Assembly: GCA_024138015.1 (NCBI GenBank)
Contig: JAMXBB010000006.1
Location: forward strand, 76,786,135 to 76,850,134
Direction: 5' to 3'
DNA length: 64,000 bases
Source: Lumnitzera littorea
Lineage: Eukaryota > Streptophyta > Magnoliopsida > Myrtales > Combretaceae
Under the pieces are notes generated by a model. It saw only the letters and a list, made by a program, of their open reading frames with translations. It searched no databases and was not told the DNA's origin. Position numbers and translations under genes: made by a program. The first letter of the stretch is position 1. Each line of letters starts with the position of its first letter. Shown here piece after piece: positions 13,094 through 24,442 of the stretch.

Positions 13094-13374
13094 TATTAGT
13101 GTGTAATACTATTTTTGTTGTTAAGTGATAGTTAATATGTGTGTTGGATATAAATGCGGGTAGTTAGTCAGTTAATAGTCATCGAGCATGTACAAAAAAC
13201 AAAAATGCAAGTGTCAAAACGAGAGTGTGTGTGTGAAAATACAGTGAAAGTGAACAAGAAAAGTGATTGGATTGTGTGTGTAGAAACAAATAGTGAAAGT
13301 GAATAAAGTGAATATTCAATGCATCTATTATGAGTGTATGAATGTTTTAGAGAGTAATTCAATTTGGTTTTACA
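13094..13374 (+). repeat. Copia 5' LTR
   Basis: 281 bp, matching the right LTR over its whole length with scattered substitutions and small indels. The right LTR opens TGTATTAG. This one opens TATTAG, so two bases of the terminal TG were lost after integration. It ends in TTTTACA. No standard primer binding site follows; the next recognisable sequence is gag-coding from about 13,421, so the primer site has been deleted. Confidence 0.9.
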
Positions 13375-13420
13375 ATAGTGCATACAAATGCAAATGCAAG
13401 TTCTTTTTGGTCCTTAAGAA

Positions 13421-14260
13421 GTGTTAGAGATTGTTAATGATAGGTTACAAGAATTAGAGGAGACAACGTCGGATGCTCAATATGCTACTTATAAGGATGC
13501 CAAGAAAAAGGATTGCAAAGCCCTTTACTACATTCATCGATGTTTAGATGTAGCAAATTTTGAAAAGATTGCTTCGGTTAAGACAGCGAAGGAGACATGG
13601 GATTTACTTGAGAAATGTTACAAGGGTGCTGACAAACTAAAGAAGGTCAGATTTCAAACGTTGAGGAAATAATATGTGTTACTTCAAATGGAGTCGAAGG
13701 AGAGTATTAGTGATTATTGTACTAATGTGATGATATTAACAAATCAGATGAAGTCAAATGGAGAGGACATGACAGCATTAATGATTGTAGAGAAAATCCT
13801 CCATACTTTAACACCAGGATTTGATTACATAGTTGTTGCCATCGAGGAGTCAAAATATCTATCAGATTTGAAATTTGAAGGTCTACAAAGTTCCTTAAAA
13901 GCCTATGAACAAAGGATGAATGAGAGAAATTTGGATCAAGATCTTCAAGTACAAGTGAAATGAAGTGATCTCAATCTTGTCAAGAACAGGAGAGGATGTG
14001 GCAGGGAACGAATGAAAGGAAATGGAAGAGCCTTTATGAGTCAAGGATGTGATCAAGAATTCTCTAGAGATTAGACAAGGTCTGATGGGAATAATACATT
14101 GAGGCACGGTGGATCATGTAAAAGAGGGCTAAGAAAGAAACTTGATAAGTGAAATATTCAATGTTATAATTGCCAGAAATTTAGGCATTTTGCAAACGAA
14201 TGCAAGAATCCTAAATCTCTACATAAGAGTCAAGAAGTTGCTGTTGTGTTTGCATAAGAT
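13421..14260 (+). pseudogene. Copia gag, N-terminally deleted, with stops
   Basis: Gag forms the virus-like particle and binds the element's RNA. The reading starts inside the protein at about the point where copia Gags have a KKDxKALxxI segment (seen here as KKDCKALYYIH) and continues through the TAKETWDLL block typical of the UBN2-type gag core. A TAA at 13,670 interrupts it, after which the same frame resumes with MESKESISDY. A zinc knuckle of form CX2CX4HX4C is kept at 14,162-14,203, although the usual Gly before His is Arg here. More stops lie between core and knuckle. The first part of the normal Gag is missing, apparently because the internal region was deleted from the LTR edge inward. 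Confidence 0.85.
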
Positions 14261-14309
14261 GATGTTGAATCGAATCATGTCTTGTTAGTGGTGAATTTTG
14301 AACATGATA

Positions 14310-14600
14310 ATTCAAATACTAATACTTAGTATTTGGATACAGGTTATTCAAACCATATGATTGGTAAAAGGGAGTGGTTTTTTTATCTTGATGAAACCCA
14401 TAAGGGCAAAGTGAAGTTTGTGGACAATAGTATTGCTCTTGTAGAAGTGTTAGGAAAAATCCTTATTAAGCAGAAAGATGCAAAGTTTTCCTATATTTCA
14501 GATGTCCTCTATGTACTTAAGATGAAGAACAATCTACTCAATTTAGGGTAGCTATTAGAGAAAGGGTATAGTATGCAATTATGTGGAAGAAAGTTGGATT
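14310..14600 (+). pseudogene. Copia aspartic protease
   Basis: The active-site block YLDTGYSNHM is at about 14,327-14,356, with catalytic Asp-Thr-Gly intact. Copia proteases usually have Cys after DTG, which is Tyr here. The codon just before the block is TAG, where the family has Trp, so it is likely a TGG to TAG change. The block ISDVLYVLKMKNNLLNLG (ending at 14,548) marks the C-terminal part, followed by another stop. It is in frame with gag and integrase, as expected for a single copia polyprotein. Confidence 0.85.
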
Positions 14601-14626
14601 TGTATGACAACAAAGGGTGATTAATT

Positions 14627-15541
14627 TTGAAGTCCTTGCTAAGTAAGAGCAGGGCATTTACTATTGATTTACATACAAGAATTCATCAAAGTCTTCGTGT
14701 AGTGGTTGAGAATGAGAGTTGGTTGTGGCACATTCAATTTGGACATCTTAATTTTAGGAATCTATGTGAGTTAGAGAACAAAGGCAAGGTAACTGGTCTA
14801 CCTCAAATTTCAATTCAAAAACAACCATATGATGGGTGTTTCCTAGGAAAACAAACAAGGGATAGGTTTTGATGAGAAATTGCACCAAGAACTTCTAACT
14901 TACTTGCAGTTATATATTTTACTGTATGTAGTCCTATTGATATCCCCACTCTTAGAGGTAATCAATATTTTGTATTGTTTATTAATGATCTCAATAAGAA
15001 ACTGTAGGTTTATTTGATTCAAAACAAAAGTGATGTGTTTGAAATTTTTAAGAAATTTAAAGCATTAGTTGAAAAACAAAGTAAAGAAACAATCAATATT
15101 TTAAGAACGAATGGTAGAGGAGAATATATTTCAAGTAGGTTTAGAAGTTTTTATGAGGACAATGGTAACTTACATGAAGTTACAGCCCCTTATACACTAC
15201 AGCATAATGGTGTTGCTGAACAAAAGAATAGAACCTTGATGAACATGGCAAGAAGTATGTTGAATACAAGCAAATTACCAAAAGAATTTTGGAGAGAGGT
15301 AGTTGACATAGCATCCTATATTCTGAATAGATTCTCTACTAAAAGAGTTCCTAATAAAACACTTGAGCAAGTCTGGTCTAAAAAGAAATCGAGTGTTAAA
15401 CATTTTAGAGTATTTGGCTGTATATGTTTCAACCGTATACCAAATGAGAAAAGAAGAAAATTAGATGATAAAAGTGAGTGTGTAATCTTCTTAGGATATC
15501 ACTCCACCAAGGTTTACAAATTGTTTAATCCTATTACATAA
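14627..15541 (+). pseudogene. Copia integrase (with GAG-pre-integrase domain)
   Basis: Integrase inserts the cDNA into host DNA. The N-terminal zinc region is visible as WLWHIQFGHLNF (both His kept), but the first Cys of the CX2C pair is Tyr (PYDGC). In the core, the first catalytic Asp position (family form DVCGP) reads TVCSP. The second (family SDxGGEY) reads TNGRGEY, so Asp is Asn. The third, Glu in NGVAEQKN, is kept. The block KLPKEFWREVV and the later DDKSECVIFLGYH follow as expected. A stop lies near 15,007 where the family has Trp. With two of three catalytic residues changed, it is inactive even apart from the stops. Confidence 0.88.
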
Positions 15542-16595
15542 AAGGTACTTATAAGTAGAGATGTAGTGTTTGATGAAAGCAAGACTTGGAAATAGGATGA
15601 TAAATGTGAAGATTCTTTTGACAATACAAAACATAAGAAGTTCTTGCACGATTGGAATGTTGATGGAGAAGCTAATGATTCCTTGCCTAGATGAAATGGA
15701 GTGAATAATTCTCAGAATTTGCAAACTACACAAAAGTTGCAAAGGAATAGACAGAGACTAAGTAGATTTAAGCATTATGAAGTGTTTCTTGACAATATGA
15801 TCACTTCAAAATGTGATTTGGTGCACTTAGCTTTATTTGTTGATACTAAACCCATGATGTTCAAATGAAAAATTGAGGATCCAAGGTGGATTGCTACAAT
15901 GGAAGAAGAACTATCATCAATAAAGAAAAATCAAATGTAGGATTTGGTTGAGTTACGTGGTGTTAAGAAACCTATTGATATAAAGTAGGTTCGTTAAGTA
16001 AAAATGAAGCTAGATGGTTCTATAGGTAAGTACAAAGCAAGGCTTATGGATAAAGGTTTTTTACAAAAACCTGGATTGGACTTTAATGAAGTGTTCTCCC
16101 CTATGGCAAGGATCGAAACCATTTGACTTGTTGCGGCAATTGCAAGTTTTAATTCATGATTAATGTTTCAAATGGATGTTAAGTCAGCATTCCTCAATAG
16201 GCCACTTAAAGAAGAAGTGTATGTATGTCAGCCTCCTAGATTTGTGATAAAAGGATGTGAGGATAAGGTGTTAAGTTGAAGAAAGCTTTATATGGCCTGA
16301 AGTAAGCTCCACAAGCTTAGAATAAAAGAATTGATGCTTTTTTGGTGAAACAAGGTTTTGAGAAGTTTAGTTGTGAGTATGGTGTATATGTTAAGAAGAG
16401 ATGTATGAATGATCTAAAGGGAGCTAATGAAATTTTAATTGTTTGTCTGTACGTTGATGATCTCTTGGTCATTGGTAGTAATGAGCTAGAAATCGATAAT
16501 TTCAAAAGAGTTATGATGTCTAAATTTGAGATGTCTAATTTAGGAAGATTATCATATTTTCTTGGTCTTGAATTTATTGAAGTAAAAGGGGGTGT
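15542..16595 (+). pseudogene. Copia reverse transcriptase
   Basis: After a linker with stops, RT begins near 15,870 with PRWIATMEEELSSI and continues through DGSIGKYKARL and LDFNEVFSPMARIET, all expected blocks of copia RT. Near 16,272 one base is lost and the frame shifts by one. The catalytic YVDD is intact at 16,450-16,461 inside CLYVDDLLVIGSN. Stops sit where the family has Trp or Gln (for example 15,938, 15,986, 16,302 and 16,317). The domain ends abruptly after LGRLSYFLGLEF at about 16,595. Confidence 0.88.
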
Positions 16596-16880
16596 ATTGA
16601 TGCATCTACAGCTGTATGTGAGGCTACTTAGCTAACAACATTGTTAGAACAAATGAAGGTTGAGGTGAAGAGACTAGTGGAGCTAAGGATAGACAATAAA
16701 TTAGCAATCAATTTAGCACAACATGCTACTGCTCATGGTAGGAGTAAACATATAGAAACTAAGTTTCATTATTTGAGAGATCAAGTGAACTTAGGGAAGT
16801 TGAAGTTGCTATATTGCAAAACTGAAGAGCAATAGGCGGACATTTTTATGAAGCCTTTGAAAACTAAGACATTTGAGAAG
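16596..16880 (+). pseudogene. Copia RNase H, C-terminal part only
   Basis: RNase H degrades the RNA of the RNA/DNA hybrid. Only its end is left: STAVCEAT, then LLEQM, then a block around DNKLAINLAQHATAHGRSKH, and YCKTEEQ with a stop before ADIF. The preceding connection region and the first catalytic part of RNase H are missing, so RT is fused directly to this end piece near 16,595. Compared with intact copia elements, roughly 600-700 bases are gone. The missing amount is an estimate from the family. Confidence 0.8.
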
Positions 16881-16940
16881 CTAAGGATGTTGATTGTGAT
16901 TAAATCTCTCGATGAAAGCTAAACCAAATAGCATCAAGTG

Positions 16941-17218
16941 GTGTATTAGTGTGTAATACTATTTTGGTTGTTAAGTGACAGTTAATATGTGTATTGGATA
17001 TAAATGTAGGTAGTTAGTCAGTTAGTAGTCATTGAGTGTGTATAAAAAACAAAAGTGCAAGTGTCAAAACAAGAGAGTACGTATGTGAAAATATAGTGTA
17101 AGTGAACAAGAAAAGTGATTGTGATTGTATGTGTAGAAACACAAAGTGAAAGTGAATATTCAGTGCATCTATTATGAGTGTGTAGTTGTTTTAGAGAATA
17201 ATTCAATTTGGTTTAACA
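16941..17218 (+). repeat. Copia 3' LTR
   Basis: 278 bp, opens TGTATTAG and closes GTTTAACA, directly followed by the target duplication ATCAT (17,219-17,223). It differs from the left LTR by scattered substitutions and several small indels, for example a shorter run before GTGAATATTC. This level of divergence means the insertion is old. Confidence 0.9.
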
Positions 17219-17223
17219 ATCAT
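17219..17223. repeat. Target site duplication, right copy (ATCAT)
   Basis: Matches 13,089-13,093 exactly and marks the right end of the copia insertion. Confidence 0.85.
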
Positions 17224-19170
17224 TCTTAAGGTTCAAGCCCATCATCACCAAGAAAGCAGTAACAAAGAGTAAAAAGGAATTAGTTAAGTGATAAAATTTC
17301 CACCTTTCAATTATTGCACTCACTACGATGTTTATAATTTAATGATATGAATACTTATTTCCAACGTAATGGATTATGTTCAATTTTTGGTCAAGAAAAA
17401 AATATTACAATTCTCACCCAACCATTATTACATATAAAGGTCAAATTACAACTTTATTTCTTGATATAGAATTTCACTAGAACAATAGTGGGCCAGGTAT
17501 AAAAGGAGCAAAATTTTAAAAACACATATATTCTTACAAATTCTTTTGTAAATTTTAATGGACTTACAAGAAATTTTGTAGTAGGAGAGCAGTTGTGGGT
17601 CCCCTTTCAATCTAAAAATTCATTGATATTGTTGAATATAGATTACCAATTAAATAAGTCAATGATGGAAAAGTGATAAATCACTTGATTTAAAAATAAG
17701 GAAAAGCAAATATGAGAACATGATTAAGAATACGACCATGTTCAACTTGTGTATCTTACTATTGTAATGATGTTGTGAGTGTTATGGAGAAGCATGGTTA
17801 AGAATACGAGCATAATCTTGCCGATGTTCCTCTTATGCAATAATATATGGTGAGAGATAAAAGGACTACATTCAGGAACACAACTATTATCCCACCTATG
17901 CTCCTCTCTTGTAACATAATATCATGATAATTTGAAGAAGATGATTAGGAACACAACCTTACTTCTACCCATGAACCTCCCTAGTTTATCAAACTCCATC
18001 ACAAATTGATGTATTCTTTGACATTTTATGCAAACAAGTGTATTGGTTTAGGTCCAAGAATTGTATAGCTTCACTATCAAGGTAAGTTTATAACTATTAT
18101 AAACTTAGCCTAATGTTAGATAACTAACTATTTTCAAAGATCATGTCCTTAGGAAAGGTTACAATACTTGGAATTTCATAAGTAGATGTTTGATAATATA
18201 TTATTATCTTCAAACTTTTTTTCTTGATGTTTCTGCATTTAGTTCTTCTGAAACTCTCATATAAACAACATTAATAACCAAAGACCAACATCCTTTCAAA
18301 GTTTTGCAAATGTTGTATGGCAATCAAGAATAAAGGATTGCTATTTTTGTTCTTGATAATACACTAAGTTGTATCCTGAAAAACTTTATGCCAATCTTTA
18401 CTAAACTAAGTATAGGACATATAAAACGCTTAAGGACAACATTCTATATGTACCTTTAAGTATGCCATTTATTCCCTAATTATCTGAAATTTTCTAAATG
18501 GCATGCTAAGTACAAAACTAGGATTGGAATAATAACACATTTATTTAAGATTTAAGTGAAAAAGTTGTACATCCATATCATTTCTACTTTTTAACATAAG
18601 GGTGAATAGTTTTTTTTTTTTTTTAATATTCTTTTTCCAATTTAAAGAGTTAATTTAGTAGTTGTACTTGAAAATAAAATTATATATATATAAAATGAAC
18701 TACAAAGGAAATATAAATTCTATGATATTTCAAAGTTAAAAGAAAATGTATATGTTTCAAAAGAAAGTGATAAGAAGAGATTGTCGTGGTATATGCTGCC
18801 ACCAATTTGTAATTATAATATACAAAAGCTACAGATGAGCAGGTATAAGGTTAATAAAGTATGAAGCCCTACTCTTACCCTAATTTGTAAGGTAGTGATT
18901 CTCAAATTTTAGAATAAAAACATATCCTATAATACCATGGAACCACCCTATATCCAGTACCCTATAAAACATATAAAGTACCATGTGCCCTATAAAACCT
19001 ATAAATTTTATCTTTTTTTATAAATTTCTAGTTTGTGTGATAGCAAAGAAGTAGTCTATATGTAACACTATAAGTTCTCCATATGCAAAACCCATGAACC
19101 TATAGTAAAATCTATGAAATTAAAAAAAAAATGTAATCTTTTGTATTATCATTATTTCAAATTTAAATAA
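17224..19170. other. No gene; contains one tandem repeat
   Basis: AT-rich sequence without recognisable coding. The only structure I see is the tandem repeat at 17,721-18,015, listed separately. Poly(T) near 18,610 and poly(A) near 19,121 are isolated. Confidence 0.4.
17721..18015. repeat. Degenerate tandem repeat, about 4 x 74 bp
   Basis: Four units begin at 17,721, 17,795, about 17,868 and 17,942, so the spacing is 73-74 bases each time. Every unit opens with a variant of GATTAAGAATACGACC, has a middle around ATGTTCCTCTT and closes near a GAGA or AAGA run. The units have drifted apart substantially while keeping their length, so this is an old minisatellite-like array. Confidence 0.65.
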
Positions 19171-22100
19171 TGTAACACCCTACCTTCCAAACATATGCTT
19201 AAAAATTTTTCTTAACTTTTGCATCCATGGAGACGATTCATTGCTACCATCCTTAAGTTAAGTATAAGGAAAAATATGCACTTCACTTGTCATTCAACTT
19301 CATAAAGGCTTGGTTCCAAATCTCTTTTTATACAATCTAATAAACCACAACCAAAATCTTCTACAACAATAAGCCAAACATAAGATATCATAATCACACA
19401 ACTCCTATATAACACATGATTCTACTATAAATATACATATCATGACTACAATTGCTAAACTAAATCCTTTGTGATATAACACCGAAGTCTTCTCTGAAGA
19501 ACTGCATCTAAGGACTTAACCCATTTGTTGTAGCTAATAGCTTTTTTTGAGAACCCATCTCTTACTAGAACTCAAAGTCTCTTTGTCTTTACAATGTGAA
19601 CCCTGTCTAACTCATCCCTTACCTAAAGATAAAATAACTTATCTCCTCAACTTACTGTAAGCTAAGTAAGAGTGGATAAACAAATATAATATAAGCTACA
19701 TCATGTCACAACCATATAGTAAGTTACCAATTTAATTACAATATTCTTTAGTATAGTCAAGCAATGTAAATGCAATAAGCATGTGTCATGCTCATATACA
19801 TGGCATATATTGGTACCGATATCCTAGCCTAGCTTAGCAACTCTTTCGATTGGTTGACTTCAATCAGGCATCTAGACATAAACCAAGGTCTAGGAACCTA
19901 GTAATGTAACAATAAACTACCAAAACCGTGCAACCTAGCAATAGACACGTAAAGTGGTTCAAAAATACAACATATAGCTGGGCCAATGGATACAATCTAG
20001 TTTTTATATACTTGAAAACTTAGCTTTTGTAAATGAAGTTGCTTACTTGATAAACGTAGCTTTTCATACAAAACTCAGCTTAGGAAAATCTCAATTTCGA
20101 AAAACTTGACCCATAGGTTGTTTTTATGCCATGTCATGAATGCATCAAATCACATACCAAGCAATACCCAATAAATTACCAAGCAAGTTTACCTTTTACT
20201 TATTATTATTATTATTATTAGCCTAGCTTTTACTTTATTTCATTGTTAAATCTAAGACCTCGATATCAAGTTCACTTAAGTGAACAGCTTAGGAGGTAAG
20301 GTTATTCCTATATCCTTTTCTAAGTTAGCATAAATCCCAACAAATGTGACATAAACACTTAGCAACATGATTGTAACAACCAAGTCCAATATCAAAACAT
20401 GTTTCAATCATTAATAATTAAAGGAAACATTACATAACTCAATTAAACTTGTAACTAAACTTAACCAAGCCAAATATTATAAAACATGCAAAGTTAGAAG
20501 TAGACATAACTCTACTCGAGGCATACAAATATTTGCTTACCTAGGTCTACTGAATGCTTTGATACTACTCGTTAACACAAGTTTCCTCCTTGGCTACTTC
20601 ACGTAATAAGGATAAATACTACCAAAGTCAACTATAGATCACACATATGTATATATTTAAGCTTGTTATTAACTTATTGATTTTAAGTTTGTTCTATTAA
20701 GTAAATAGTTGCCCTAGACTACCCTTGCCTTAGTCTCTGACTCAACCTTCGATTTAGCTTATGAATTATCCTCTAAATTACCTTCTGATTCAAGCTAACT
20801 TCAAAATTTAGTTTCTAATTCAACTAAAGCACTAGGTTCACTTATAATACTCATTTTCTTTTTTCAATCAAGTCAAGTTAAGACTAGTGAAAAATAGATC
20901 ATATGTAGCATTAAATAGGATTCCACCTAACAATGACATTAATTATATAATTCACGTTATTTATTGTATTTAGCAAAATATACACATATAGTAGGAAATT
21001 ACTTAATAATTAGTATCTATACTCCATTAAATTTACAAAAATATATATATTTACTCAAAAAATCATAATTGTTATATTCTGGTCAAGAAAAATACCATAT
21101 TGACATAATACATAATATTTCCAAAAATACTAGTTTTAGCTCAATTTTGCCAAAAATTAGCTAAATAATTAAATAAAATTATAAGGTCCAAGATAAATAC
21201 TTGCAAAATCATAACTATGCTCTAAAACTTATTACAAATCATATTTATTAAGAAATTTAATTAAAACCTACTATTTATTCAATATGAAAAATAGGGAAGA
21301 TTATGTAAAATAAATTTTATAAATCTAGTTTATTAAAAATAATTTTTTTATGTAAGTTAAATATATTATATGAGGAACATACTCACCAAGAATTAGCTCA
21401 AAACAATAACATTTACTATTTTCAAAAATTAATATAAAATTCATTGGAACAGGGAAGTTTCTAAAGGAACCTATACAAGCACTTTTAATTTCAAAATTCT
21501 AGGTTGATATTTTGATTTTACATGCAAAAATACCATAGGAAACCAAGTTTCATAATTTTTCAACATTATTTGATATTTTTAGTAAAATATACTAATTTAA
21601 AGGCTAGAAATAACATTACCTCATCACTGAAGCTCCGACCACTGTTAGCTGGAGAGGGGTGGTTAGCAAAAATCCTCCTAATGTTAGACCTTAGACCCTT
21701 AGAGGCCACCATGTCAAGTCTTCATTTGGTATATAAACCTTAATTCCCTTGCTATTTGATAATATTTTCCTTATTTTACTAAAATTTTGTTTTATAAGAG
21801 TAACCTATTTTCTTGAGAGGAATTCTTCTAGTTTAAGTTGGGTAAAAATGTATGAAAATAATCCCTACACTCCCTTTTGTATGCTGCTAAGTTAATGGAA
21901 GCTTGTATATTGTTTATTATTTTTTTCCTAAATGTTAGCTTGATAAATGAACATTTTTATCTCTTTTGAGTTGTTCATCTAATTTCATGTCAACTCATAT
22001 ATGAGAAACTCTAGAGCTGCATCCCTTTGCTACATCTAATGGTAGGTGATTCTTGCAATTCTATTAATTATTTTAATAATTTAATACATAATCTACCTAT

Positions 22101-22600
22101 ATTTAGGGTGTTATACTATTATGTATACATATTGGGTACATGACATATATATAATGATTATATAATTACTTTACATGTTATTTCACTCCAAATTATTATT
22201 TTTATAAAATAAATAATTTATCTATAAGGCCTCAGTATATCCCAAAATTCAAATTTTAAGTTTTCAATATGTAACAAGCAATATCAATAAAATTATGATT
22301 TATCAAATTAAATAATTTATAAGCTTTACTTCACAAAATAAATCTTATTAGGACTTCTTTTCCTAACTATTCCAACCTTATATAGTTGTTTGATTCAATT
22401 CAAAAAACGTTTTTCAAAATCCCTAAATCATATCAATTCTAAGCAACTAAGGTCTTATTACACGATAAGCTTATTTCTTAAGCTTTTTTTAATGAATTTA
22501 TTTCCGTAGCCCTCAAGCTATACCCTACATGTCCCATGTGTGATAAGATTGACCCATTAACCTGGGTTGAAGGTAGTTGATCAATGACCAAGGTTTCACA
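19171..22600 (-). repeat. Long LTR-like repeat, subfamily A, nearly complete
   Basis: Read on the minus strand the block opens TGTGAAACCTTGG (22,600) and closes GGTAGGGTGTTACA (19,171), a proper TG...CA pair 3.43 kb apart. Its parts recur elsewhere: 19,600-20,160 matches 27,770-28,390 and, inverted, 6040-6540; 20,505-22,600 matches 43,320-45,574. Sequence just outside the TG side, read on the minus strand, ends AAGAAAGGTGAAA, a reasonable polypurine tract, so this may be a 3' LTR. No 5-bp target duplication is visible (AATAA against TTTCA). A perfect 16-bp palindrome lies at 20,270-20,285. Confidence 0.5.
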
Positions 22601-24427
22601 TTTCACCTTTCTTACAAAACGTTTTCTCCTCAAAATCCCATATTATGGACACATAAGTTACAAGCCTATCATCGCTTCTATTGCACAACTTTAATTTTCG
22701 CGTTACATCACAATCATCAACTTTTGTGAAGATGAATACCCTTTTATATCGACTTCCATATCTTAAATTTCTAAATTTATCGACTCAAGAGATTCTTTGC
22801 TTTCACTCATGAGTCTAATGCTTTTCTTCATCTTATGTTATATTCTTATATAGATACTGTGACCATCACATTGATATCCATAAGTTACCCTTCGCACCTT
22901 CCAATGTTCTTCTCATATCTAAGTTAATAAGGTTCTATGCTAACCTCTTACCACTATCCCAATTAATGCTTCCACTTAGCTCCTATTTCTTTGCTTTGGT
23001 TAGTTTAAACTCCATCTCAACATTAGTTGGTTCTTGTTAGGGTTCATAACCATCCTACCATGGTTCCATTATTTATCCCCTACCCTTGTTCAATATATCT
23101 TTTACTTAATCTCTATCACAAGTACATGTCTAAGTCCCAATTTCACTTAAGATCGATCCCATTTAGGTTATTTTCTCACATTTACAAATCATATATTACA
23201 ATCATCATGCTACTATTAGCAAGAATGAGTTTGGAAAATCTGTACTTCCATTGACTTAAACTCTGATGAGATAGAAAATGACTTATACCAAGTGGACTTA
23301 ACCTAATCAAACATTAATTGGCATAACTCTTAATGAGTAAGACTCATAAAGGCAGTAGACACTTTTTTGTCTAATAACTAACACAACATGACTGGATCAA
23401 CAATAAAGACAAGAAACTTATCATGAGAGACATAAGAGTCATAACAGACATGAATCTTGATAAGATAGTCATGAAAGTCATAGATTTAGCCTCCTTTTCT
23501 TGCTTAGCACATGTGTTAAGGTGTATGTGAAGAGTATGGTCTCATAGTGTTGTAATTATATGCTTTAATTTCTTCATACACTTTGTCATCATCTGACCCC
23601 TTAACCACATTATTAACTATTACCTTATGAACCGTAATCTCATTCCACACAAAAATCAGCCTCTAGATTAGGCTCTAATTATTCCTCTAATAATTGCCCA
23701 CCTTCAACATTTTCTGACACTTCATTTATCTTAGTAGCAACTATAGCCAACATCACTATATCATGCATATTCTCATTAGGATCTCCCTCCAATGTATACT
23801 TTCGAGTTCCTCCTCTTCTAAATCTTCTATACATTACCCTTTAGTTCACTCTCAGCTAACTCATGTTTACTTTGCACACCAAATTAAGCACTATCTTGAG
23901 GTTCTATAGGGTACTGGTACTAATCGTCTTGTAGTGATTCAGGTGTTGCTAGTTGAGGTTGAACTTCTACAAACTAGCCTAGCTACCTCACTCAATCTCA
24001 CACATGTTTTTGTCATATAATCCTTCATATGTATAATTTCCTTATCTTAAAACATACTTCATTCCCTTTCTCCTTGATTCTAACTCATATACATACCAAA
24101 ATCTTCTAGCAATTTTTTCCAATACTAAAGTTTCTATAAATTTCCTATGGTTTCCTTCTCAATATCAACTCTAATCCATCAAGTTCCTAGGCACTTTCCT
24201 AAAACTTCTCAGTATAGTTTACTTCAATCCATGTTGCTCCACACCACATCTCATCAATTCCTCCTAGGCAACCTAATCCATGTTCCTAGTTATTTCTTAA
24301 TCTCCATCTCCATCCTTACTTTGATCTATTAAGTTAACATAAAAGTCTTAATACTTCCATTTAACACACTTTAGTTCCTTACTCGTAGACAAGTTGTGAT
24401 AATCCGAGACCCATTTAACAAAATAAT
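22601..24427 (-). pseudogene. Decayed internal region of a minus-strand LTR element
   Basis: The 1.8 kb between an LTR start (22,600) and a primer-site match (24,428-24,439) would be the internal part of a minus-strand element, much shortened. I find no conserved gag or pol motif in any frame. Near 23,640-24,000 the minus strand is rich in short acidic and arginine-rich open pieces, but these are not diagnostic. The two flanking LTR-like repeats belong to different subfamilies, so this could also be two unrelated remnants side by side. Confidence 0.3.
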
Positions 24428-24439
24428 GCTCTAATACTA
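24428..24439 (-). other. Primer binding site, tRNA-iMet type, degraded
   Basis: On the minus strand this reads TAGTATTAGAGC, two changes from TGGTATCAGAGC, the complement of the plant initiator-Met tRNA 3' end. It lies three bases from the inferred LTR end at 24,443, the correct side and distance. Confidence 0.5.
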
Positions 24440-24442
24440 CCT

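Larger units (their letters stand above)
13094..17218 (+). mobile_element. Ty1/copia LTR retrotransposon, defective
   Basis: A complete insertion by its ends: two LTRs of about 280 bp flanked by the duplication ATCAT, with gag, protease, integrase, reverse transcriptase and part of RNase H in the Ty1/copia order. The inside is 3.57 kb, short for the family. Two parts are missing: the start of the internal region (primer site and gag N-terminus) and a stretch between RT and the end of RNase H. Coding runs in one frame from 13,421 to about 16,270, interrupted by many stops, then shifts by one base. It cannot move by itself. The PPT region before the right LTR (GCATCAAGTGG) is no longer a good purine tract. 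Confidence 0.95.

Noticed and set aside
19171..22115. Solo LTR on the plus strand from TGTAACACCC to GGGTGTTATA
   Set aside because: The matching copy at 43.3-45.6 kb continues past 22,115, so this is not an edge; the minus-strand reading to 22,600 fits better.
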